Source: Phytopseudomonas punonensis (lineage in GTDB: Bacteria; Pseudomonadota; Gammaproteobacteria; Pseudomonadales; Pseudomonadaceae). Taken from it: a DNA stretch of 64,000 nucleotides. The number at the start of each line of letters is the position of its first letter. Position 1 is the stretch's first letter. The translations under genes were made by a program, and so were the position numbers. Shown one piece after another: positions 44,775 to 54,117 of this stretch. Under the pieces are notes generated by a model that made no database searches, was not told where the DNA came from, and saw nothing but the letters and a program-made list of their open reading frames with translations. The DNA lies in the NCBI RefSeq assembly GCF_900142655.1, contig NZ_FRBQ01000001.1, positions 994,115 through 1,058,114 on the forward strand, read 5' to 3'.

Positions 44775-46883
44775 ATGCCGAGCATAGACGCCCTCGCCGA
44801 TAGGCTTTCGAATTACCTGGGCGACGAGCAGGTCAACCTGGTTCGTCGCGCTTACTTCTACGCCGAACAGGCGCACGACGGGCAACGCCGCCGAAGTGGC
44901 GAAGCCTACGTGACCCATCCGCTGGCCGTCGCCAGCATTCTCGCCGACATGCACATGGATCATCAGAGCCTGATGGCCGCCATGCTGCATGACGTGATCG
45001 AAGACACCGGCATCGCCAAGGAAGCCCTGCACGCGCAGTTTGGCGAATCCGTGGCGGAGCTGGTAGACGGGGTCAGCAAGCTGACCCAGATGAACTTCGA
45101 GACCAAGGCAGAGGCGCAGGCCGAGAACTTTCAGAAAATGGCCATGGCCATGGCGCGCGACATTCGCGTGATCCTGGTCAAGCTGGCCGACCGCCTGCAC
45201 AACATGCGCACCCTGGAAGTGCTGTCGGGCGAGAAACGTCGGCGCATCGCCAAGGAAACCCTGGAAATCTACGCCCCCATCGCCAACCGGCTGGGCATGC
45301 ACAGCATGCGCGTGGAATTCGAAGACCTCGGTTTCAAGGCCATGCACCCGATGCGCTCCGAGCGCATTCGCGCCGCGGTGCGCCGCGCGCGGGGCAACCG
45401 CAAGGAAATCGTCACCCGCATCGAAGAATCGCTGCTGCATTGTCTCGAGCGCGAAGGCCTGAGCGGTGAAGTGGTGGGCCGCGAGAAGCACCTTTACAGC
45501 ATCTACCAGAAGATGCGCGGCAAACGCCGGGCCTTCAATGAGATCATGGATGTCTACGCCTTCCGCATCGTGGTCGACAAAGTCGACACCTGCTATCGCG
45601 TGCTGGGCGCCGTGCACAATCTCTACAAGCCACTGCCGGGGCGCTTCAAGGATTACATCGCGATCCCCAAGGCCAACGGCTATCAGTCGCTGCACACCAC
45701 ACTGTTCGGCATGCATGGCGTACCCATCGAGATCCAGATTCGCACCCGCGAAATGGAAGAGATGGCCAACAACGGCATCGCCGCGCACTGGCTGTACAAA
45801 TCCAACGAAGATGAAACGCCAAAGGGCAACCACGCCCGCGCGCGCCAGTGGGTCAAGGGCGTGCTGGAAATGCAGCAACGCGCCGGCAACTCCCTTGAAT
45901 TCATCGAGAGCGTGAAAATCGACCTGTTCCCGGACGAGGTCTACGTGTTCACGCCCAAGGGCCGCATCATGGAGCTGCCTAAAGGCTCCACGGCGGTGGA
46001 CTTCGCCTATGCGGTGCATACCGACGTCGGCAATACCTGCATCGCCTGCCGCATCAACCGCCGCCTGGCACCGCTGTCGCAGGCGCTGGAAAGCGGCTCC
46101 ACGGTGGAAATCGTCAGCGCTCCGGGTGCTCGCCCCAACCCGGCCTGGCTGAACTTCGTGGTCACCGGCAAGGCGCGCACGCACATTCGCCATGCGCTGA
46201 AGCTGCAGCGCCGCTCGGAGTCGGTGAACCTCGGCGAGCGCCTGCTCAACAAGGTGCTGGCCAGCTTCGAGACCCATCTCGACAAAGTCCCTGCCGAGCG
46301 TCAGCTGGCCGTGCTCAACGAATACCGGATGGAAACCTTCGACGACCTGCTCGAAGACATCGGCCTGGGCAACCGCATGGCCTATGTGGTCGCCCGTCGC
46401 CTGCTGGCCAGTGACGGCGAAGAACTCCCCAACACCGAAGGCCCGCTGGCGATTCGCGGCACCGAAGGCCTGGTGCTCAACTACGCCAAGTGCTGCACGC
46501 CGATACCTGGCGACCCGATCGTTGGCTATCTCTCGGCGGGCAAAGGCATGGTGGTGCACATGGACACCTGCCGGAACATCAGCGAAGTGCGCCACAACCC
46601 CGAGAAATGCATCCAGCTGGCCTGGGCCAAGGATGTCACGGGCGAATTCAACGTCGAACTGCGCGTCGAGCTGGAACACCAGCGCGGCCTGATCGCATTG
46701 CTGGCCGGCAGCGTCAACGCCGCCGACGGCAACATCGAGAAGATCAGCATGGACGAGCGCGACGGCCGCGTCAGCGTGGTTCAGCTGGTGGTCAGCGTGC
46801 ACGACCGCGTCCACCTGGCCCGCGTGATCAAGAAGCTGCGCACCCTGCCTGGCGTCATGCGCATCACCCGCATGAAGGCGTGA
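44775..46883 (+). CDS. spoT: SpoT, bifunctional (p)ppGpp synthetase/hydrolase
   Basis: Controls the alarmone ppGpp in response to carbon, iron and fatty-acid stress. The 702-residue product has the hydrolase HD domain (AMLHDVIEDTG, His72-Asp73), the synthetase domain (MRGKRRAFNEIMDVYAFRI and YQSLHTTLFGMHG), a TGS domain (VYVFTPKGRIMELPKGSTAVDFAYAVH), the zinc-finger/helical part (CCTPIPGDPIVGYLS) and a C-terminal ACT domain. The intact hydrolase motif marks it as SpoT rather than RelA. Confidence 0.98.
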   Translation: MPSIDALADRLSNYLGDEQVNLVRRAYFYAEQAHDGQRRRSGEAYVTHPLAVASILADMHMDHQSLMAAMLHDVIEDTGIAKEALHAQFGESVAELVDGVSKLTQMNFETKAEAQAENFQKMAMAMARDIRVILVKLADRLHNMRTLEVLSGEKRRRIAKETLEIYAPIANRLGMHSMRVEFEDLGFKAMHPMRSERIRAAVRRARGNRKEIVTRIEESLLHCLEREGLSGEVVGREKHLYSIYQKMRGKRRAFNEIMDVYAFRIVVDKVDTCYRVLGAVHNLYKPLPGRFKDYIAIPKANGYQSLHTTLFGMHGVPIEIQIRTREMEEMANNGIAAHWLYKSNEDETPKGNHARARQWVKGVLEMQQRAGNSLEFIESVKIDLFPDEVYVFTPKGRIMELPKGSTAVDFAYAVHTDVGNTCIACRINRRLAPLSQALESGSTVEIVSAPGARPNPAWLNFVVTGKARTHIRHALKLQRRSESVNLGERLLNKVLASFETHLDKVPAERQLAVLNEYRMETFDDLLEDIGLGNRMAYVVARRLLASDGEELPNTEGPLAIRGTEGLVLNYAKCCTPIPGDPIVGYLSAGKGMVVHMDTCRNISEVRHNPEKCIQLAWAKDVTGEFNVELRVELEHQRGLIALLAGSVNAADGNIEKISMDERDGRVSVVQLVVSVHDRVHLARVIKKLRTLPGVMRITRMKA

Positions 46884-47057
46884 TCTGTCACGCCCTGCGC
46901 TCTGAACCCCTCATAACAAGCAATGCGATACCTGGGAGCGTCACGGCTTATCCCAACGGCGCAACAGCGCTTATCGCGGCTTGAGGCAGAGAACGTCAGC
47001 CTGTAGCCTGCCTGCGTCCGTCTTGCAGCCTGAGGCTGCCCTATCAAGGAGTTCTCC

Positions 47058-47438
47058 ATGAGCAAGAGCGTCATAACCAGCGACAAGGCCCCAGCCGCCA
47101 TCGGCACCTATTCCCAAGCCATCAAGGCTGGCAATACCGTGTACCTGTCTGGACAGATCCCGCTGGATCCAAAAACCATGGAATTGGTTGAAGGCTTCGA
47201 AGCCCAGACCGTTCAGGTATTCGAGAACCTCAAGTCAGTTATCGAAGCAGCCGGCGGCTCGTTCAAGGACGTGGTCAAGCTGAACATCTTCCTCACCGAC
47301 CTTTCCCACTTCGCCACCGTCAACGAAGTCATGGGCCGTTACTTCCAGCAGCCTTACCCGGCACGCGCCGCCATTGGCGTCGCCGCGCTGCCGAAGGGCG
47401 CGCAAGTGGAGATGGACGGCATTCTGGTCATCGGCTGA
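47058..47438 (+). CDS. ridA: RidA, enamine/imine deaminase
   Basis: Hydrolyses reactive 2-aminoacrylate formed by PLP enzymes. The 126-residue product shows family segments [41 protein letters not shown], and [21 protein letters not shown], with the substrate-binding Arg in [14 protein letters not shown] precedes the ATG. It follows spoT by 174 bp, as in other pseudomonads. Confidence 0.96.
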   Translation: MSKSVITSDKAPAAIGTYSQAIKAGNTVYLSGQIPLDPKTMELVEGFEAQTVQVFENLKSVIEAAGGSFKDVVKLNIFLTDLSHFATVNEVMGRYFQQPYPARAAIGVAALPKGAQVEMDGILVIG

Positions 47439-47445
47439 TCAGCAG

Positions 47446-47473
47446 CACGCCCGGCGCAACGGCGCTGGGCGTG
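47446..47473. terminator. Hairpin between convergent ridA and the reductase gene
   Basis: The arms cacgcccggcgc and ggcgctgggcgtg pair over about 11 bp with one mismatch. It lies between two convergent stops 39 bp apart, a usual place for a shared terminator, although no T run is present. Confidence 0.5.
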
Positions 47474-47477
47474 ATCT

Positions 47478-48335
47478 TCAGTCTTTTCGCAGCACTGCCG
47501 CATAACCCTCGCGATAACTGGGGTATTGCGGCGACCAGCCCAAGGCACGCGCTCGCGCATTGCTGCAGCGCTTGCTACCGGAGCGGCGCACTGCCGAATC
47601 CTCAGCCCAATGCTCGACACCGAGCTGCTGACGCAGCCAGCCGACCACCTCATGCAACGGCGCCGGCTCGTCATCCACACCGATATAGCAATCATCCAAC
47701 GCTTTTCCCGCCAGGTCGGCCTGCAGCAGAAACACCAGCAAGCAGGCCGCATCATCGGCATGAATCCGATTGCCATATAGCGGCGGCTCGACCGCAACGC
47801 GATAGCCCATGCGCACCTGTTTGAGCAGCCATTCGCGCCCTGGCCCATAGATGCCCGTCAGGCGCACAACGGTGGCCTGTACGTCGCTCGCCAAGGCCAC
47901 CTGCTCGGCCTCGCGCATGATCCGCCCGGAATAGCTCTGCGCCTCGGCCGGCGAAGCCTCATCGACCCAGGCACCGTCGACCTGGGCGTATACGCCACTG
48001 CTGGACACGAACAACAAACGCTTCGGCCGCTGCCCGCGTGCCTGCAGCCAGCTCAACACATGGCGCAGCCCATCGACATAGGCACGCCGGTAACCCGGTT
48101 CGTCATGCTCGGTGGCAGCGGCGCTGTACACCAGGTAATCCAGCTCGCCCTGAGGCCACTGGGCTGGGCAATCCGACTGATGCAGATCACCGGCCACCGG
48201 CACGATGCCCTCAGGCAGCTCGGATACGCTGCGGCGCATGCCATATACCTGCCAGCCGGCATCGCGCAGACGCGCGGCCAGCCGCCCACCCACATCACCA
48301 CAACCGGCGATCAGCACGCTCGCACCCTTACTCAT
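47478..48335 (-). CDS. NAD(P)-dependent epimerase/reductase-like protein (SDR family)
   Basis: A 285-residue extended short-chain dehydrogenase-like protein, similar to E. coli YeeZ. The Rossmann motif is VLIAGCGDVGGRLAARL at residues 7-23, followed by LLFVSSSGVYAQ and the YSGRIMREAEQ segment with the Tyr-x3-Arg-like active region rather than the classical Tyr-x3-Lys. The substrate is unknown. The start at 48335 has GAGGGGAT upstream; an open extension of five residues exists. It stands alone, convergent with ridA. Confidence 0.86.
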   Translation of the reverse strand: MSKGASVLIAGCGDVGGRLAARLRDAGWQVYGMRRSVSELPEGIVPVAGDLHQSDCPAQWPQGELDYLVYSAAATEHDEPGYRRAYVDGLRHVLSWLQARGQRPKRLLFVSSSGVYAQVDGAWVDEASPAEAQSYSGRIMREAEQVALASDVQATVVRLTGIYGPGREWLLKQVRMGYRVAVEPPLYGNRIHADDAACLLVFLLQADLAGKALDDCYIGVDDEPAPLHEVVGWLRQQLGVEHWAEDSAVRRSGSKRCSNARARALGWSPQYPSYREGYAAVLRKD

Positions 48336-48502
48336 CCGATCCCCTCTCAAGCTATAAGGCGCTCATAAGGCACCCATGAACGTAATAAAGTTACACCAAA
48401 GCTTTCACGAACAAGAATTACTTGCAATAATGCTTAGCCTTTTTTTCCGCGCCGGCTAGCCGCTCGCGCAGGTCACCGTCCCCAAACTTAGGTCCGGCAA
48501 GC

Positions 48503-49636
48503 ATGAACTCTAACGCCCATAGCGCCAAGCCAACCACCGTCGCCGCTCGGCCGCAACGCCTCGGCGCCTTCCTCGCCCTGCTGCTCAGCCTGACACTGGC
48601 CCCGGCCGTGGGTTTTGCCGATCAGGCGGCTCCGGCACAACCTACGTCCAGCGCTCAGTCTGCTGCGAACGCGAGTGCTGAACAGTCCGCTACGTCATCA
48701 GATGCAGTACCAACCATGCCAGCCGTTGACCCACGCCTCGTGGACGAAATGCAGGCAAAGGTCGAGGCCCTCGGCCCGGACGCCTCTGCAGAACAGAGAA
48801 GGGAAGTGCGCGAGCAATTCCTGAACGCCAACGGTATTCCTCAGGAGATTCATCAGAACATTCTGGATTTGGCCGCTGCAGCCGATAGTGCGGATTTCGG
48901 AAACGCATCTGCCGCCGAAGCCGAAGCGGTGTTCCACGACCTGTCGCCATGGGGCATGTACCAAGGCGCTGATGTGGTGGTGAAAAGCGTGATGATCGGC
49001 CTGGTACTGGCGTCGATCCTGACCTGGACCATCTGGATCGCCAAGACCATCGAGCTGGTCACCGCCCGCCGCCGTCTGCGCCGCGAAATCGTCGAGCTCA
49101 AAGGTGCCCGCACCCTGGTTCAGGCCAGTGATCAGGCCCGTGCCAAGCACAGTTTCAGCGAAATCCTTATCGAAGACGCCCGCGAAGAGCTGAAACTCTC
49201 GGCCTCTAGCCGCGAGAAGGAAGGCATCAAGGAACGCGTCAGCTTCCGCTTGGAGCGCCTGGTTGGCGCCTGTGGCCGCGATATGAGCAAGGGCACTGGC
49301 GTGCTCGCCACCATCGGCTCCACCGCGCCCTTCGTCGGCCTGTTCGGTACCGTGTGGGGCATCATGAACAGCTTCATCGGCATCGCCAAAACCCAGACCA
49401 CCAACCTAGCCGTGGTCGCCCCCGGCATCGCCGAAGCCCTGCTGGCAACTGCACTGGGTCTGGTTGCGGCCATCCCGGCGGTGATCATCTACAACGCCTT
49501 CTCGCGCTCGATCAGTGCCTACAAAGCTCAGGTCGCCGACGCATCTGCCCAAGTGCTGCTGCTGGTCAGCCGTGATCTGGACATGCAGCCGGGCCACGAG
49601 CGTGCCCAGTCGCCTCACGTGGTCAAGGTAGGTTAA
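48503..49636 (+). CDS. exbB: ExbB, proton-channel subunit of the TonB system
   Basis: Inner-membrane protein that, with ExbD, uses the proton gradient to energise TonB. At 377 residues it is longer than E. coli ExbB, with a signal-like helix (LGAFLALLLSLTLAPAVGF) and an Ala/Gln-rich periplasmic extension of about 100 residues, a form known from Pseudomonas. Three membrane helices follow: SVMIGLVLASILTWTIWIA, then TGVLATIGSTAPFVGLFGTVWGIM, and the C-terminal GIAEALLATALGLVAAIPAVIIY. It is the first gene of exbB-exbD-tonB. The AT-rich upstream region could hold a Fur site, but none could be assigned firmly. Confidence 0.95.
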   Translation: MNSNAHSAKPTTVAARPQRLGAFLALLLSLTLAPAVGFADQAAPAQPTSSAQSAANASAEQSATSSDAVPTMPAVDPRLVDEMQAKVEALGPDASAEQRREVREQFLNANGIPQEIHQNILDLAAAADSADFGNASAAEAEAVFHDLSPWGMYQGADVVVKSVMIGLVLASILTWTIWIAKTIELVTARRRLRREIVELKGARTLVQASDQARAKHSFSEILIEDAREELKLSASSREKEGIKERVSFRLERLVGACGRDMSKGTGVLATIGSTAPFVGLFGTVWGIMNSFIGIAKTQTTNLAVVAPGIAEALLATALGLVAAIPAVIIYNAFSRSISAYKAQVADASAQVLLLVSRDLDMQPGHERAQSPHVVKVG

Positions 49637-49640
49637 GGCC

Positions 49641-50069
49641 ATGGGTCTTCATCTCAACGAAAACGGCGGCGACGATCTCCAGGAAAACCACGAGATCAAC
49701 GTCACGCCCTTCATCGACGTGATGCTGGTGCTGCTGATCATCTTCATGGTCGCCGCTCCCCTGGCCACCGTCGACGTGAAGATCGACCTGCCCGCCTCCA
49801 GCGCCAAGCCGGCGCCGCGGCCGGACAAGCCGATCTACCTGAGCATCAAGGAAGACAAGAAGCTGTTTCTGGACAACGACGAGGTTCAGCCAGCCACGCT
49901 TGGCGCGGCGCTGGACAAGCTGACGAGCAATGACAAGGACAAGACCATCTTCGTACGCGGTGACAAAGGCGTCGAATATGGCGACTTGATGGAAGTCATG
50001 GACACCCTGCGCGGTACGGGTTATCTGAAGATCGGCCTGGTGGGCCTGGAGACGGTCGGCGCGCAATGA
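49641..50069 (+). CDS. exbD: ExbD, proton-channel subunit of the TonB system
   Basis: A 142-residue protein with one N-terminal membrane helix holding the essential Asp (INVTPFIDVMLVLLIIFMV) and a periplasmic domain. It starts 4 bp after exbB and its stop overlaps the tonB start by 4 bases (ATGA), so the three genes are translated together. Confidence 0.96.
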   Translation: MGLHLNENGGDDLQENHEINVTPFIDVMLVLLIIFMVAAPLATVDVKIDLPASSAKPAPRPDKPIYLSIKEDKKLFLDNDEVQPATLGAALDKLTSNDKDKTIFVRGDKGVEYGDLMEVMDTLRGTGYLKIGLVGLETVGAQ

Positions 50070-50809
50070 AGAAATCCAGCCGCACGTTCTCCTGGGGCGC
50101 CAGCCTGGTCATCGTGGTTGGGCTGCACGTCGGCCTGTTCTTCTGGGCGATGTACTGGCAGCCCCAGGCGACGCCCATCGAGCTGCCACCACCGGCGGCG
50201 ATGATCGTCGAACTCGAGCCTTTGCCGCCAGCTGCGCCCAAGCCGGCACCGCCGCCGCCACCAGAAGTGATTCCGGAGGAGCCGGAGCCGCAGCCGAAAA
50301 TCGCTGAAGCGCCGAAGCCGACGCTGGCGGTCACGCCGCCCAAGCCAAAGCCCAAACCCAAGCCGCCGAAGCCAAAACCGCCCGAGCCCAAGCCACCGGA
50401 GCCGCAGGAACAGCCACCGGAAGAGGCACCACCCGCGCCACCGGCCCTAGCCGAAGCCAAGCCTGTGGCACCCGAGCAAGCGCCGGTCAGCTCGCCGAGC
50501 AAGGCCGAGAAAACCTGGCAGGGCGAATTGCTGGCCCACTTGGCGAAGTACAAGAAGTATCCGGAAGACGCCCGTCGTCGTGGCCTCGAAGGATTGAACC
50601 GCCTGCGTTTCGTGGTTGATGCGGATGGCAAGGTGCTGTCGTACGAACTGGTGGGCAAATCCAGCAGCGCGTCGCTGGATCGGGCCACGCTACAGATGAT
50701 CCGTCGTGCTCAGCCGCTGCCCAAGCCGCCAGCGGAAATGCTCAAGAATGGCAGCGTCGAGATCGTCGCGCCGTTCATCTATTCGCTGGAGCGCGGGCGC
50801 GGCCGCTGA
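50066..50809 (+). CDS. tonB: TonB, energy transducer to outer-membrane receptors
   Basis: Links ExbB-ExbD in the inner membrane to siderophore and vitamin B12 receptors. The 247 residues start with a membrane helix (GASLVIVVGLHVGLFFWAM), then a long proline-rich region of Glu-Pro and Lys-Pro repeats (about residues 50-130) that spans the periplasm, and the C-terminal TonB fold (KYKKYPEDARRRGLEGLNRL). It ends the exbB-exbD-tonB operon. A hairpin repeat starts 4 bp after its stop. Confidence 0.95.
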   Translation: MKKSSRTFSWGASLVIVVGLHVGLFFWAMYWQPQATPIELPPPAAMIVELEPLPPAAPKPAPPPPPEVIPEEPEPQPKIAEAPKPTLAVTPPKPKPKPKPPKPKPPEPKPPEPQEQPPEEAPPAPPALAEAKPVAPEQAPVSSPSKAEKTWQGELLAHLAKYKKYPEDARRRGLEGLNRLRFVVDADGKVLSYELVGKSSSASLDRATLQMIRRAQPLPKPPAEMLKNGSVEIVAPFIYSLERGRGR

Positions 50810-50813
50810 TGGC

Positions 50814-50872
50814 TTAACAGGCTGTTTTTAACGAAGCAGCGGCAACGCAGATAGTTTTCAACGGCTTGTTAA
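50814..50872. repeat. Hairpin repeat copy C after tonB (59 bp, reduced)
   Basis: The ends ttaacaggctgt and acggcttgttaa are inverted repeats (10 of 12). The internal ctgtttttaacg and cggcaacgcag blocks resemble one half of the copies at 29.8 and 38.5 kb. It begins 4 bp after the tonB stop codon and lies within a 205-bp gap before oxyR. It is likely a truncated or diverged member. Confidence 0.55.
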
Positions 50873-51014
50873 ACATCCGCCCGGCTCAGTGCCGGGCGAA
50901 TGCTTTCCGCCCGGGCCAACCCAACTTGTAATAGAGACGTAACAGAGCACTCTGAATGGTTGGTTCCATTGAAGACAGCGGCTATGCTTGGCGCCATCTC
51001 AATGGATAAAGACT

Positions 51015-51938
51015 ATGACCCTCACCGAACTGCGCTACATCGTGACGCTCGCTCAGGAACAGCATTTCGGCCGTGCCGCGGAACGCTGCCACGTCAGCCA
51101 GCCCACGCTGTCAGTTGGGGTGAAGAAGCTCGAAGACGAGCTCGGTGTGCTGATTTTCGAACGCAGCAAGAGCGCAGTACGCCTCACACCGGTCGGTGAA
51201 GGCATCGTTACTCAAGCACAGAAGGTACTGGAGCAGGCCCAGGGCATTCGCGAACTGGCCCAGGCCGGCAAGAACCAGCTGGCAGCGCCGCTGAAGATCG
51301 GCGCCATCTACACCGTTGGCCCTTATCTGTTCCCGCATCTGATTCCGCAGCTGCACCGTGTGGCGACGCAGATGCCGCTGTATATCGAAGAAAACTTCAC
51401 CCACGTGCTGCGCGACAAGCTGCGCACTGGTGAGCTGGACGCGATCATCGTCGCCCTGCCGTTCCAGGAAGCCGACGTGCTGACCCTGCCGCTGTATGAC
51501 GAGCCGTTCTACGCGCTGCTGCCAACCGGGCACCCGTGGACCGAGATGAAGACAATCGACACCAAGCTGCTCAACGACAAGAGCTTGCTGCTGCTCGGTG
51601 AGGGTCACTGCTTCCGCGATCAGGTGCTGGAAGCCTGCCCCACCCTGCGCAAGGGCGAAGAACACGCCAAGCACACCACGGTGGAATCCAGCTCACTGGA
51701 AACCATCCGCCATATGGTCGCCTCAGGCCTGGGTGTGTCGATCCTGCCGTTCTCGGCGGTCGACAGCCACCACTACGCGCCCGGGGTGATCGAAGTGCGC
51801 CCGCTCAGCCCGCCTGCGCCGTTCCGCACCGTGGCCATCGCCTGGCGCGCCAGCTTCCCGCGGCCCAAAGCCATCGAAGTGCTGGCCGACTCCATTCGCC
51901 TGTGCTCGGTCGCCAAGCCACTGCCGCGTAACGCCTGA
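51015..51938 (+). CDS. oxyR: OxyR, peroxide-sensing LysR-type regulator
   Basis: LysR-type activator of catalase and alkyl hydroperoxide reductase genes. The 307-residue product starts MTLTELRYIVTLAQE, with the helix-turn-helix at about 17-37 (GRAAERCHVSQPTLSVGVKK). The redox switch cysteines are Cys199 and Cys208 (HCFRDQVLEAC), the same positions as in E. coli. The start at 51015 fits LysR alignments; an open nine-codon extension exists. recG starts 8 bp after its stop, and the oxyR-recG operon is established in P. aeruginosa. Confidence 0.97.
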   Translation: MTLTELRYIVTLAQEQHFGRAAERCHVSQPTLSVGVKKLEDELGVLIFERSKSAVRLTPVGEGIVTQAQKVLEQAQGIRELAQAGKNQLAAPLKIGAIYTVGPYLFPHLIPQLHRVATQMPLYIEENFTHVLRDKLRTGELDAIIVALPFQEADVLTLPLYDEPFYALLPTGHPWTEMKTIDTKLLNDKSLLLLGEGHCFRDQVLEACPTLRKGEEHAKHTTVESSSLETIRHMVASGLGVSILPFSAVDSHHYAPGVIEVRPLSPPAPFRTVAIAWRASFPRPKAIEVLADSIRLCSVAKPLPRNA

Positions 51939-51946
51939 GGATCGCC

Positions 51947-54022
51947 ATGAGCGAGCTGTCGACGGTTTCCGTTACCGACCTCAAAGGCGTCGGCGCGGCC
52001 CTGGCGGAAAAGCTCGCCAAGGTCGGCCTGGAAACCCTGCAGGACATCCTGTTTCATCTGCCCCTGCGCTATCAAGATCGCACCCGCATCGTGCCCATCG
52101 GTGCGTTGCGGCCCGGCCAGGATGCCGTGGTAGAGGGCACCGTTTCCGGCGCAGATGTGGTGATGGGCAAGCGCCGCAGCCTGCTGGTGCGCCTGAACGA
52201 CGGCAGCGGCACGCTCAGCCTGCGCTTCTACCACTTCAGCAATGCCCAGAAAGAAGGCCTCAAGCGCGGCACCCAGGTGCGCTGCTACGGGGAGATCCGC
52301 CCTGGTTCGTCTGGCCTGGAAATCTATCATCCTGAATACCGCGCGCTGACCGGCGACGAGGCACCAGCCGTTGAGCAGACCCTCACGCCGATCTACCCGA
52401 CTACCGAAGGCCTGACGCAACAGCGCCTGCGCCAGCTCAGCCAACAGGCTCTGGCCCGGCTCGGGCCGCACAGTCTGCCGGACTGGTTGCCTCGGGAATT
52501 GGCCAAGCAATACCAGCTGGCGCCGCTGGATCAGGCGATTCGCTACCTGCATCGTCCGCCGCCGGACGCCGATCTCGAAGAACTCGCCGAAGGCCGCCAC
52601 TGGGCGCAACATCGCCTGGCCTTCGAAGAGTTGCTCACTCATCAGCTGTCGATGCAGCGACTGCGCGAAAGCGCGCGGGCCCAGCAGGCGCCTGCTTTGC
52701 CGGTCGCGCAGAAGCTGCCGCAGCAGTTTCTCGACAACCTCGGCTTCAAACCCACCGGCGCACAGCAACGGGTTGGCGCGGAAATCGCCTACGACCTGAG
52801 CCAGCACGAGCCGATGTTGCGCCTGGTACAGGGCGATGTTGGCGCGGGCAAAACGGTGGTTGCGGCCTTCGCAGCCTTGCAGGCCATCGAAGCGGGTTAT
52901 CAGGTGGCGCTGATGGCGCCGACGGAAATCCTCGCCGAACAGCACTTTCTCAACTTCACCCGCTGGCTGCAGCCGCTGGGGCTGGAAACCGCCTGGCTGG
53001 CTGGCAAGCTCAAGGGCAAAGCGCGGGTTACTGCGCTGGAACAGATCGCCGCCGGCGCGCCAATGGTGGTCGGCACCCATGCGCTGTTTCAGGAAGAGGT
53101 GCGCTTTCGCAACCTGGCCCTGGCGATCATCGACGAGCAGCATCGCTTCGGCGTGCAGCAACGCCTGGCTCTACGCCAGAAAGGCGTGGGTGGCCGGCTC
53201 AGCCCGCATCAGTTGATCATGACCGCCACTCCCATCCCGCGTACCCTGGCGATGAGCGCCTATGCGGATCTGGATACCTCGATCCTCGATGAACTGCCGC
53301 CGGGCCGTACGCCGGTGAACACCGTGCTGGTGGCCGACAGCCGCCGCTTCGAGGTGGTCGAGCGGGTGCGTTCAGCCTGCAATGAAGGGCGCCAGGCCTA
53401 TTGGGTCTGCACGCTGATCGAGGAATCCGAAGAGCTGACCTGCCAGGCCGCAGAAACCACTTACGAAGACTTGTCAGCCGCTTTGGTCGGCCAACGGGTC
53501 GGGCTGATTCACGGGCGCATGAAGCCCGCCGAAAAAGCAGCGGTAATGGATCAGTTCAAGCAGGGTCAATTGCAACTGCTGGTCGCCACCACGGTAATCG
53601 AAGTGGGCGTCGACGTGCCCAACGCCAGCCTGATGATCATCGAAAACCCCGAGCGCCTCGGCCTGGCCCAGTTGCACCAGCTACGCGGGCGGGTCGGCCG
53701 CGGTAGCGCGGCCAGCCACTGCGTGCTGCTCTACCACCCGCCGCTGTCGCAGATCGGCCGCGAGCGGCTGGGCATCATGCGTGAAACCTGTGACGGGTTC
53801 ATCATTGCGGAAAAGGACCTGGAGCTGCGCGGCCCCGGGGAAATGCTCGGCACTCGACAAACCGGTCTGTTGCAGTTCAAGGTGGCTGATCTGATGCGGG
53901 ACGCCGACCTGCTGCCGGCGGTGCGTGATGCAGCGCAGGCCTTGCTGGAACAATGGCCACAACATGTCAGCCCGCTACTGGAGCGCTGGCTGCGTCATGG
54001 TCAACAATATGGGCAAGTGTGA
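51947..54022 (+). CDS. recG: RecG, ATP-dependent DNA helicase
   Basis: Branch-migrating helicase for stalled forks and recombination intermediates. The 691-residue product has the N-terminal wedge/OB-fold domain (KGVGAALAEKLAKVGLETLQD, then VEGTVSGADVVMGKRRSLLV), Walker A (LVQGDVGAGKTVVAAFAAL), the DEQH box (IIDEQHRFGVQQR), TATPIPRTLAM and the C-terminal QLHQLRGRVGRG. Co-transcription with oxyR links its expression to peroxide stress. Confidence 0.97.
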   Translation: MSELSTVSVTDLKGVGAALAEKLAKVGLETLQDILFHLPLRYQDRTRIVPIGALRPGQDAVVEGTVSGADVVMGKRRSLLVRLNDGSGTLSLRFYHFSNAQKEGLKRGTQVRCYGEIRPGSSGLEIYHPEYRALTGDEAPAVEQTLTPIYPTTEGLTQQRLRQLSQQALARLGPHSLPDWLPRELAKQYQLAPLDQAIRYLHRPPPDADLEELAEGRHWAQHRLAFEELLTHQLSMQRLRESARAQQAPALPVAQKLPQQFLDNLGFKPTGAQQRVGAEIAYDLSQHEPMLRLVQGDVGAGKTVVAAFAALQAIEAGYQVALMAPTEILAEQHFLNFTRWLQPLGLETAWLAGKLKGKARVTALEQIAAGAPMVVGTHALFQEEVRFRNLALAIIDEQHRFGVQQRLALRQKGVGGRLSPHQLIMTATPIPRTLAMSAYADLDTSILDELPPGRTPVNTVLVADSRRFEVVERVRSACNEGRQAYWVCTLIEESEELTCQAAETTYEDLSAALVGQRVGLIHGRMKPAEKAAVMDQFKQGQLQLLVATTVIEVGVDVPNASLMIIENPERLGLAQLHQLRGRVGRGSAASHCVLLYHPPLSQIGRERLGIMRETCDGFIIAEKDLELRGPGEMLGTRQTGLLQFKVADLMRDADLLPAVRDAAQALLEQWPQHVSPLLERWLRHGQQYGQV

Positions 54023-54117
54023 GCGAGACACAGGACGACGGTCGACCCACGAGGTTACGTTGTCAGTTTGCTGGTTATACTTGGGACGTTGCGGTCCCTT
54101 TGAAGACGGAACACGTC

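Noticed and set aside
44421..46814. 797-codon minus-strand frame opposite rpoZ and spoT
   Set aside because: It spans two certain genes on the other strand and resembles no known family.
48400..48450. Possible Fur box before exbB (acttgcaataatgctt)
   Set aside because: It shares an AT-rich core with the Fur consensus but lacks enough matching hexamers to be called.
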